Below are positions 41,473 through 48,048 of a stretch of 64,000 nt of DNA, in pieces. The position numbers and the translations under genes were made by a program. Origin of the DNA: Catellatospora paridis (GTDB taxonomy: Bacteria; Actinomycetota; Actinomycetes; Mycobacteriales; Micromonosporaceae); assembly GCF_009720365.1 (NCBI RefSeq), contig NZ_WBZD01000045.1, positions 1 to 64,000 of the forward strand, given 5' to 3'. The stretch's first letter is position 1, and each line of letters opens with the position of its first letter. Under the pieces are notes generated by a model. That model ran no database searches. It was not told where the DNA came from and saw nothing but the letters and a program-made list of their open reading frames with translations.

Positions 41473-41991
41473 GTGACCATCGACGCGCCCGCACCCGAGG
41501 CCGCCCCGCAGCCTCAGCCGACGCCGCCTGCCCGCCGGTACCTGTGGCCCGCCCTCGTCGCCGCCTGGGCCGTGCTGCTGGTCGGCTTGGCCGTCTGGTC
41601 CGCCCGCAACGACCCGCCGTCGCTGCGCGACCAGACCACCGCCGCCTCGGCCAAGGCCACCATCGAAGAGATCGTCGGGCAGGTCACGGCCCGCGTCCCG
41701 GCCGGCGCGACGATCCAGGACAAGGGGTACGCCGAGAAGGCCTGCAGCCTGTCCGCCGCCCGCGACGGCGTCTCACTCGTCCGCACGCTGACCGTCTCCG
41801 GCCCCGTGGGCGACGAGTCCGGCACGATCGTCTCGCTCGCCGCGGCGCTCCCCGATGCCGTCACCCGCCCCGCCGACGGCCCCAAGGAGGGCTTCTACTT
41901 CGACGCGGGCAACTACGTGGCAGTACGCGGCAAGGTCACCGGCGAGGGCACCGTGACCGTCGACCTCAGCTCCGGCTGCCGCGTCCCCTGA
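41473..41991 (+). CDS. Single-helix membrane protein with extracytoplasmic domain
   Basis: 172 residues from GTG 41473 (CAGCAT 6 nt upstream). Residues 1-22 are Pro-rich, then a transmembrane helix (LWPALVAAWAVLLVGLAVWS) and an extracellular domain of about 125 residues with two Cys that could pair (KACSLSAARDG, SSGCRVP at the end). No family recognised. It stands alone between sseC and the DsrE gene. Confidence 0.75.
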   Translation: MTIDAPAPEAAPQPQPTPPARRYLWPALVAAWAVLLVGLAVWSARNDPPSLRDQTTAASAKATIEEIVGQVTARVPAGATIQDKGYAEKACSLSAARDGVSLVRTLTVSGPVGDESGTIVSLAAALPDAVTRPADGPKEGFYFDAGNYVAVRGKVTGEGTVTVDLSSGCRVP

Positions 41992-42024
41992 GCCCGGCCA
42001 CGCCACGCCTCCGTCGGGGCGGGG

Positions 42025-42387
42025 TCAGTAGACGAGGGCCTGGGTGGAATCGGAGAGGGCTTCTTCGACGAAGACGGCGGCGCCGGCTATGCGGATGCCG
42101 GGGATGACGTCGTCGGGGGTGATCTCGCGACGGGCGGCGCACTGGGTGCACAGGGTGACGGTGCCGGCGGCGAGGATCGCGTCGAGCAGGTCGGGCAGTG
42201 GCGCGGAGTGCGGGAGGTCGAACTCGGCGGCGCGGCCGGGCAGGGCGAACCAGCTGGCCTCGCCGGTCAGCCACAGGGACACCTGGGCGCCGGCCGCCAC
42301 GGCGGTCGCCGCCACGGTGAACGCCTGCGCGCACCGCTCCGGCGCGTCGGCTCCGGCGGTCGTCTTCACGATGAGTTTGCGTGCCAC
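42025..42387 (-). CDS. DsrE family protein
   Basis: 120 residues from GTG 42387, 7 nt after minus-strand TAAGCT (leaderless). RKLIVKTTAGADAPERCAQA is the DsrE start, followed by VSLWLTGEASWFAL and LCTQCAARREI, whose Cys residues may carry sulfane sulfur as in DsrE/TusD. It lies in the sulfur-gene neighbourhood. The convergent gap to the previous gene is short. Confidence 0.88.
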   Translation of the reverse strand: MARKLIVKTTAGADAPERCAQAFTVAATAVAAGAQVSLWLTGEASWFALPGRAAEFDLPHSAPLPDLLDAILAAGTVTLCTQCAARREITPDDVIPGIRIAGAAVFVEEALSDSTQALVY

Positions 42388-42436
42388 GTCCGACAGCTTA
42401 TGCACGCGTGCCGGGCGCGCCTCATAGGATCTACCC

Positions 42437-42541
42437 GTGGTCACCGAGATCGGGTTCGTCAGCCTGCTGGTCGCCGGATTCGGCGCGCTCGCCGGCGGCC
42501 TGGCCTACGTGGCCGTCAAAATCTCGCGCGGCCGCTGGTGA
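42437..42541 (+). CDS. Tiny membrane protein (34 aa)
   Basis: GTG 42437 to TGA 42541: EIGFVSLLVAGFGALAGGLA forms one hydrophobic helix, then YVAVKISRGRW. TAGGAT lies exactly 6 nt before the GTG, as at other leaderless starts here, and gives it support despite its size. Divergent from the DsrE gene. Confidence 0.55.
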   Translation: MVTEIGFVSLLVAGFGALAGGLAYVAVKISRGRW

Positions 42542-42547
42542 GAGTGC

Positions 42548-42561
42548 CTGCCCGCATGCGG
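42548..42561. terminator. Short palindrome GCCCGCATGCGGGC
   Basis: A perfect 14-bp palindrome just after the tiny membrane gene, probably a terminator. The rest of the gap 42562-42646 shows no feature except GAGGG before the next start. Confidence 0.4.
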
Positions 42562-42646
42562 GCGGGCGGAGCCGCGCCGGTGCGACACCGGTGCGGCGGG
42601 CCAGCGTCGGCGAGTTCCCCAGGCACGAACGAAGAGGGTTGAAACG

Positions 42647-43240
42647 GTGAGTACTGAAGAGAATCCGCTGCAGCCGCCGCCGTGGCTGAACGCGCCGCCG
42701 GTCGACCCGTACCCGTACGAGGAGACCCACGACCTGCGCAGCGGACCGGACCTGCACGGCGACCTGCTGGACCTGCTGCCCTTCGTCGGGGTGTGGCGGG
42801 GCCGCGGCCGGGGCGGCTACCCGTCCATCGAGGACTTCGACTACGCGCAGGAGATCCGGATCAGCCACGACGGCCGGCCGTTCCTGTTCTACGAGTCGAA
42901 GGCGTGGATCCTCGACGCAGAGTCCAAGCCGGTGCGCCCCGGCGGCCGCGAGGTCGGCTGGTGGCGTCCGGCGGGCAAGGACGGCGACGAGCTCGAGGCC
43001 ATCATGACCAACCCGACCGGGATCATGGAGCTCTACCTCGGCAAGGTCGAGGTGAACCCGCCCCGGATCGAGATGGTCACCGACTTCGTGGCGCGCACGT
43101 CCACCGCCAAGGAGGTCACCGCCGGGCACCGGCTCTACGGCATCGTCGAGGGCGCGCTGCTGTACGCCCAGGACATGGCCGCGGTCGGCGAGGGCCTGAC
43201 GCCGCACCTGAGCGCGCGCCTGATCCGCGTCGGCGGCTGA
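42647..43240 (+). CDS. FABP/nitrobindin-like heme-binding protein
   Basis: 197 residues from GTG 42647 with GAGGG upstream. Lipocalin-type barrel: LLDLLPFVGVWRGRGRGGYP (the G-x-W-x-G-x-G start), YAQEIRISHDGRPFLFYESK, and TAGHRLYGIVEGALLYAQDM near the end. Rv0813c is the mycobacterial counterpart and was first called a fatty-acid-binding-like protein; the family is now linked to heme-based peroxynitrite isomerisation. A His for heme is expected near the end of the barrel. Confidence 0.9.
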   Translation: MSTEENPLQPPPWLNAPPVDPYPYEETHDLRSGPDLHGDLLDLLPFVGVWRGRGRGGYPSIEDFDYAQEIRISHDGRPFLFYESKAWILDAESKPVRPGGREVGWWRPAGKDGDELEAIMTNPTGIMELYLGKVEVNPPRIEMVTDFVARTSTAKEVTAGHRLYGIVEGALLYAQDMAAVGEGLTPHLSARLIRVGG

Positions 43241-43274
43241 ACCGCAATTTGCGGAGCCCGCTGCTGTGACGAAC

Positions 43275-43365
43275 GGAGCCCGCTCCGCGGCCTTAACCGG
43301 TCGTCCATCCTGCGCTGCGCTCCGGATGGACACCGGGCGGCCGCTCCGACGGGCTCCTTAACCGG
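43275..43365. repeat. Nested inverted repeat before the Gfo/Idh gene
   Basis: An outer imperfect pair (GGAGCCCG at 43275 and CGGGCTCC ending 43357) surrounds a perfect hairpin GTCCATCC / GGATGGAC (43303-43310 and 43324-43331). TTAACCGG is repeated directly at 43293-43300 and 43358-43365. It fills most of the gap 43241-43379. Confidence 0.7.
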
Positions 43366-43379
43366 TGTAGCTTCGGGTC

Positions 43380-44345
43380 GTGACTGATCAGATTCGTTGG
43401 GGCGTTCTCGCCACGGGCGGGATCGCCGCACGCTTCGCACGCGAGCTGGGCCAGGTGCCCGGCACCGAACTGGCGGCCGTGGGCTCGCGGACAGCGTCGT
43501 CCGCGCAGGCCTTCGCCGCCGAGCACGGCGCGGCGCGCAGCCACGGCTCCTGGGAGGCGCTTGCCGCCGACCCGGACGTGGACATCATCTACATCGCGAC
43601 CCCGCACTCCCACCACCACGCGGCGGCCTCGCTGTGCCTGCGGGCCGGCAAGCCGCTGCTGGTGGAGAAGGCCTTCACGCTGGACCTCGCGTCGGCCCAG
43701 GACCTCGTCACCCTCGCCCGGGAACGCGAGCTGTTCCTGATGGAGGCGTTCTGGACGCGCACCCTGCCGTCGACGCTGAAGATCCAGGAGCTGATCGCGG
43801 ACGGCGCGCTCGGCGAGGTGGTCGCGGTGCAGGCCGCCTTCGGCATCGGGCTGGACCCGGAGCCGTCGCACCGGCTGCGCAACCCGGAGCTGGGCGGCGG
43901 CGCGCTGCTGGACCTGGGTGTCTACCCGATCGGCTTCGCGCAGCTGCTGCTCGGCGAGCCGGACCAGGTCCGGGCGTGGGCGCAGCTGTTCCCCGAGGGC
44001 ACCGACGCCCGCACCAGCATCTCCCTGGGCTTCCCGTCGGGCGCCGTGGCGTCGCTCTACTGCGGCATCAACGGCGACGTGCGCAACGCGACCATCGTCG
44101 GCACGCAGGGCCGGATCGAACTGCCGTGGGGCTTCCACGCGGCGGAGCGCTTCGTCCTGCACCGCCACGGCGCCGACCCGGAGGAGTTCGAGACGGCCCC
44201 CTCCGGCCTGCACTTCGAGGCGGCTGAGGCGACCCGCTGCCTACGCGAGGGCAAACTCGAATCCGACCTGGTCCCCCTCTCCTCGACCCTGTCCGTAATG
44301 CGCACCATGGACGCCGTCCGCGCCCAGATCGGCGTCACCTACTGA
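43380..44345 (+). CDS. Gfo/Idh/MocA family oxidoreductase
   Basis: 321 residues from GTG 43380, 6 nt after TAGCTT (leaderless). Rossmann start WGVLATGGIAARFARELGQ, then DIIYIATPHSHHHAAASLCL and KPLLVEKAFTLD, whose EK pair is the family signature (Lys catalytic). The C-terminal domain has GGGALLDLGVYPIGFAQLLL. Likely an NAD(P)-dependent sugar or trans-dihydrodiol dehydrogenase; the substrate is unknown. Confidence 0.93.
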   Translation: MTDQIRWGVLATGGIAARFARELGQVPGTELAAVGSRTASSAQAFAAEHGAARSHGSWEALAADPDVDIIYIATPHSHHHAAASLCLRAGKPLLVEKAFTLDLASAQDLVTLARERELFLMEAFWTRTLPSTLKIQELIADGALGEVVAVQAAFGIGLDPEPSHRLRNPELGGGALLDLGVYPIGFAQLLLGEPDQVRAWAQLFPEGTDARTSISLGFPSGAVASLYCGINGDVRNATIVGTQGRIELPWGFHAAERFVLHRHGADPEEFETAPSGLHFEAAEATRCLREGKLESDLVPLSSTLSVMRTMDAVRAQIGVTY

Positions 44346-44354
44346 CAGACCAAA

Positions 44355-44431
44355 GCGACGATCTTGCGCGTACGGCGGGTACGACACGCCCTTTCCGGGC
44401 GGATCGGCAACCGTTCGCGCAAGATCGTCGC
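44355..44431. repeat. 16-bp inverted repeat between convergent genes
   Basis: GCGACGATCTTGCGCG (44355-44370) and CGCGCAAGATCGTCGC (44416-44431) are perfect inverted copies with a 45-bp spacer, followed by another CGATCTTG. It occupies the 105-bp gap between Gfo/Idh and pit. Confidence 0.85.
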
Positions 44432-44450
44432 GATCTTGTCCGAGGGACCG

Positions 44451-45503
44451 TCAGAAGATGGGGCGGACCAGGACGTAGGTGATGAGGGCGGCGATGGCGG
44501 CGCCGGGGAAGGTGAGGACCCAGGCGGTCATGATGTTGCCGGCGACGCCCCAGCGGACCGCGGAGAACTTCTTCGTGGCGCCGACGCCCATGATCGCTGA
44601 CGTGATGGTGTGCGTCGTCGAGATCGGCAGGCCGTAGGCGGCCGCGGTGAACAGCACGCTGCTGGCCACGGTCTCGGCGGCGAAGCCGGCCATCGGGTCC
44701 AGGTGGATCACCCGGCGGCCGAGCGTACGGATGATGCGCCAGCCGCCCGCGTACGTGCCCAGCGCCAGCACCGTCGCCGAGGTCCAGAACACCCACTCCG
44801 GGATGGTCTCGTTCGAGCTCTGGAACCCGCCGGTGTAGAGCGCCAGCACGATGATGCCCATGGTCTTCGCGGCGTCCTGCATGCCGTGGCCGACCGACAT
44901 CGCGATCGCCGACAGCGACTGCATGAACCGGAAGAACCGGTTGAGCGGCGTCGGCTGCAGCAGCCGCCCCGACTTGCGCTTGGACAGCCACTTGGCCAGC
45001 AGGTACACCGCCCACAGCAGGAACAGCATGAACGCCGCGCCCAGGATGAAGCCGGTGGCCGGCGACACGATCATCGGGAGGACGACCTTCTCCAGGATGC
45101 CGCCCCAGAGCACCTCGCCCTGCACGCCGAACGCGAGCGCGGCCAGCATCGCGCCGACCAGCCCGCCGATCAGCGCGTGCGAGGACGACGAGGGAATGCC
45201 GTAATACCAGGTCAGCAGGTTCCAGGCGATGGCGCCGACGACGCCCGCGAACACGATGCCCAGCCCGACCTCGCCCTCCGGGGGCGTGATGATGCCGCTG
45301 CCGACGGTCTTGGCCACCTGGGCGCCGAAGTGCGCGCCGACGAAGTTGCCGAGCGCGGCGATGATCAGCGCGATCCGCGGGGTGAGGGCCCGGGTCGAGA
45401 CGCTGGTGGCGATGGCGTTCGCGGCGTCGTGGAAGCCGTTGGTGTAGTCGAACACCATGGCCGCGATGATGACCGCGAGCACCGGGATGAGGAGTTCGTT
45501 CAC
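44451..45503 (-). CDS. pit: Inorganic phosphate transporter, PiT family
   Basis: 350 residues with about eight to ten transmembrane helices. The duplicated PiT signatures are visible: FDYTNGFHDAANAIATSVST with GNFVGAHFG near the N-terminus, and SVGHGMQDAAKTMGIIVLAL in the second half. It moves metal-phosphate by proton symport. GTG 45503 follows the DUF47 gene by 40 nt in the same direction, the usual pairing. Confidence 0.96.
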   Translation of the reverse strand: MNELLIPVLAVIIAAMVFDYTNGFHDAANAIATSVSTRALTPRIALIIAALGNFVGAHFGAQVAKTVGSGIITPPEGEVGLGIVFAGVVGAIAWNLLTWYYGIPSSSSHALIGGLVGAMLAALAFGVQGEVLWGGILEKVVLPMIVSPATGFILGAAFMLFLLWAVYLLAKWLSKRKSGRLLQPTPLNRFFRFMQSLSAIAMSVGHGMQDAAKTMGIIVLALYTGGFQSSNETIPEWVFWTSATVLALGTYAGGWRIIRTLGRRVIHLDPMAGFAAETVASSVLFTAAAYGLPISTTHTITSAIMGVGATKKFSAVRWGVAGNIMTAWVLTFPGAAIAALITYVLVRPIF

Positions 45504-45543
45504 GTCGCGCTCCCGCCGCGGGTGCCGGCGATGAGGCCGCGCA

Positions 45544-46170
45544 TCAGGACTCCTTGACGGCGATGGTCTCGACGGTGTTCGCCACGTGCTCGAAGGCGTC
45601 GCAGGCGGCCTCCAGCTCGTCGGCGACCTCCTTCATCTTCAGCACGGTCAGCGCGTCGTACTCGCCGCTGAACAGCCGGACCAGCAGCATGCGGTAGGTG
45701 CGGTCGCCGTCGTTCTCCAGGCGGTTGCACTCGACCCAGTAGTCCTTGAGGCCCTTCATCTGCTTGAGCCGCGGCATGGCCAGGGCGGTGACCTTGGCCT
45801 GCTGGTCCAGGATGTCGATCAACTCGATCATCTCGCGCGGCAGCGCCGGGAGCTTGGTCAGGCCGTACAGGTAGACCAGGTTGCCCACGGCCTCCAGGTG
45901 GTCCATGACGTCGTCGAGGCCGGAGCCGAGGCGGTAGATGTCCTCGCGGTCGAACGGCGTGATGAACGTGGAGTTGATCTTGTTGTACAGCTCGTGCGTG
46001 ATCTGGTCGCTGTCGTGCTCGACGTCGGCCAGCCGCTCGCTGACCGACTGCACGTCAGCGCCGGGCAGCGCCAGCTCGGAGAGCAGCTCCGTGCCTCGCA
46101 CCAGGTTCTGGGCGGCACGGGAGAACATCTCGTAGAAGGCGCCCTCTTGGGGGCGGAGTGAAAACTTCAC
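45544..46170 (-). CDS. DUF47/PhoU-like protein
   Basis: 208 residues from GTG 46170 with AAAGG 8 nt upstream; an in-frame GTG at 46179 is less well placed. All-helical PhoU-type repeats: ADVEHDSDQITHELYNKINS, FITPFDREDIYRLGSGLDDV and ECNRLENDGDRTYRMLLVRL, with E/D-xxx-D metal-binding motifs. DUF47 proteins accompany and regulate PiT transporters. Confidence 0.94.
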   Translation of the reverse strand: MKFSLRPQEGAFYEMFSRAAQNLVRGTELLSELALPGADVQSVSERLADVEHDSDQITHELYNKINSTFITPFDREDIYRLGSGLDDVMDHLEAVGNLVYLYGLTKLPALPREMIELIDILDQQAKVTALAMPRLKQMKGLKDYWVECNRLENDGDRTYRMLLVRLFSGEYDALTVLKMKEVADELEAACDAFEHVANTVETIAVKES

Positions 46171-46285
46171 CGCAAGCACCTTTGGTTTGGTGGTGTCATC
46201 CGGACGGTCTAGTCGGGGGAATGCTAAGCACTGTTACCCGGCCTTTAAGACCCGGTCACCTAGCGGCTTCTGCCCTTCATGGCCC

Positions 46286-46307
46286 GTTCACCTGCTGTTC
46301 ACCTTGG
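46286..46307 (+). promoter_or_regulatory. PHO-type direct repeat at the ppk2 stop codon
   Basis: GTTCACCTGCT and GTTCACCTTGG are adjacent 11-nt repeats like those at pstS, but on the plus strand, and they include the ppk2 stop codon. The site lies 116-137 bp before the DUF47-pit start in reverse orientation. Confidence 0.6.
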
Positions 46308-47199
46308 CCGTGCTGCCCGTTTCCTCACGTTCCAACCTCTTCGTCTCGGCTTTGGGGTCGAAGCCGGCCGGCGGATAGCTCAGATCCAGGCGTTTCATGG
46401 CATCGAGGATGAGGTGCGCCACTGCCCAGTCGCGGTACCACTTCCGGTCCGCCGGGACCACATGCCAGGGGGCGTGATCAGTCCCACACCGCCGGAGGAC
46501 GTCCTGATAAGCCTGCTGGTACGCGGGCCAGTAGGCGCGGTTGTCGACGTCGTCCGGGTTGTACTTCCAGTACTTCGTCGGGTCGCGCAGGCGCTCCAGC
46601 AGGCGGCGGCGCTGCTCGTCGTACGAGATGTGCAGCATCACCTTGACCAGCGAGAACCCGCTGTCGACAAGCTCACGTTCGAAGGTGTTGATCATCTCGT
46701 AGCGGGGTTTCCACACCCGCGGCGACGCCAGCTCGCGCACCCGCACCACGAGCACATCCTCGTAGTGCGAGCGGTTGAAGATGCCGAGGTATCCCGGCAG
46801 CGGCAGCGCCCGGCGGATCCGCCACAGGAAGTCGTGGCGGCGCTCCTCCGCCGTCGGCGGCCCGAACGCGGTGATCCGCAGACCCTCCGGGTTCATCGTG
46901 CCGGCCACCTTCTTGACCGTGCCGTCCTTGCCCCCGCAGTCCATCGCCTGCAGCACCAGCAGCACCCGGCGCTGGTCGGCCGGGTTGCACTTGGCGTTGG
47001 CGAACAGCATCTCCTGCTGCCGCGCCAGCTCCTGCCCCAGCATCACCAGCTCGGCCCGCGCCCACCCCTTCGGATCCCGCCGGACCGCCTTGCGATCGGG
47101 CAGTCCCGGCGTCCCCGCCGGATCGATCGCGCCGAGATCCACCCCCGACCCGATCCGCAGCAATTCGGACACGTCCGCCACATTCCGATCATTGCGCAC
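46288..47199 (-). CDS. ppk2: Polyphosphate kinase 2 (PPK2) family protein
   Basis: 303 residues from GTG 47199. Walker A LQAMDCGGKDGTVKKV, the lid-type region PPTAEERRHDFLWRI, and Walker B FNRSHYEDVLVVRV, then KVMLHISYDEQRRRL and WHVVPADRKWYRDWAVAHLI. Class I-type single-domain PPK2 enzymes transfer phosphate between polyphosphate and nucleoside diphosphates. It lies next to phosphate transport genes. Confidence 0.95.
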   Translation of the reverse strand: MRNDRNVADVSELLRIGSGVDLGAIDPAGTPGLPDRKAVRRDPKGWARAELVMLGQELARQQEMLFANAKCNPADQRRVLLVLQAMDCGGKDGTVKKVAGTMNPEGLRITAFGPPTAEERRHDFLWRIRRALPLPGYLGIFNRSHYEDVLVVRVRELASPRVWKPRYEMINTFERELVDSGFSLVKVMLHISYDEQRRRLLERLRDPTKYWKYNPDDVDNRAYWPAYQQAYQDVLRRCGTDHAPWHVVPADRKWYRDWAVAHLILDAMKRLDLSYPPAGFDPKAETKRLEREETGSTAKVNSR

Positions 47200-47250
47200 A
47201 ACCCGCCCCCTCGCCGGTCATCCCCAACTTCCGGCCCACCGCCTACCCCG

Positions 47251-47309
47251 TTGATCATGAACTTATGGCACGGGTCGACGGCGTTTCGTGACCACAACTT
47301 CATGGTCAA
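47251..47309 (+). repeat. 59-bp palindromic repeat, copy 3
   Basis: Left arm TTGATCATGAACTTATGGC. Right arm more divergent (CCACAACTTCATGGTCAA). 21 bp before copy 4, which has the opposite orientation. Confidence 0.92.
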
Positions 47310-47330
47310 ACCAGGACGACGGATCAGTTG

Positions 47331-47389
47331 TCGATCATGAAGTTGTGCCCGCGACACACCGGTGAGCCGTGCCATAAGTTCATGATCAA
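47331..47389 (-). repeat. 59-bp palindromic repeat, copy 4 (inverted)
   Basis: On the minus strand the conserved arm TTGATCATGAACTTATGGC is intact, and the other arm reads GGCACAACTTCATGATCGA. Copies 3 and 4 face away from each other and fill the gap between ppk2 and the DUF402 gene (47200-47407). Confidence 0.92.
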
Positions 47390-47407
47390 CGCTGCGCGGG
47401 GGGGGTG

Positions 47408-47899
47408 TCAGGGGGAGACGTGGGCGAGCCAGCGGTGGAAGTGGGTGGTGAAGGGTTCCTGGTTGGTGCGGACGGCTTCGAGGAGCCACTGGGCAGCGGC
47501 GCGGGCCTGCTTGACGACCTCGTCGGGGTAGTTGAACTTGGCCTGGTGGGCGGCGAACTCGTCCTCGTCGACCAGCTGCACCTCGCCGGTCAGGCGGATC
47601 TTGCGTACGTCCAGGTCGAGGTCGGTGACGGTGACGGTGTCGTCGTTCCAGGTGGCGGGGGTGGTGATGTCGCAGTAGAGGGAGGTGTTGCGGGGGGCGG
47701 CGTTGAACATGGCGGTCCACCAGCCGGTGTGCGGGACGAGGACCACGCCGGGGATCTCGTACACCTTGCCGGTGTCGCTCACCGTGCCGCTCGGGATGCC
47801 CAGCCACGTGCCGTGCTCGTCGCGGCCGAGCAGGGTGGCCGGGAAGGCCCGGTGCGCACTCCCGTCGAACTTGCGGATCTCCACCCGTACGACGCCCAT
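47408..47899 (-). CDS. DUF402 domain protein
   Basis: 163 residues from ATG 47899 with GAGG 7 nt upstream; a longer open frame reaching 48073 overlaps the helicase start and is not supported. VVLVPHTGWWTAMFNAAP, SLYCDITTPATWNDDTVTVT, LDLDVRKIRLTGEVQLVDED and the Trp-rich end match DUF402 (FomD-like) proteins. Related enzymes hydrolyse nucleotide phosphates or phosphonate-CMP; the substrate here is unknown. Confidence 0.9.
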   Translation of the reverse strand: MGVVRVEIRKFDGSAHRAFPATLLGRDEHGTWLGIPSGTVSDTGKVYEIPGVVLVPHTGWWTAMFNAAPRNTSLYCDITTPATWNDDTVTVTDLDLDVRKIRLTGEVQLVDEDEFAAHQAKFNYPDEVVKQARAAAQWLLEAVRTNQEPFTTHFHRWLAHVSP

Positions 47900-48048
47900 C
47901 CGACTACCTCGTTTCACGGCGGTGGCGTACACCCTCGCACCACCGCGCAACGATGCGGGGGTGACGCGGGTCGCGCCCACAATGCGCCATAGTCCCAAAT
48001 CCGGCGGCGCGGTGGAAGACCGTCGGTGCCAGCCGGTACGGTCAGTCG

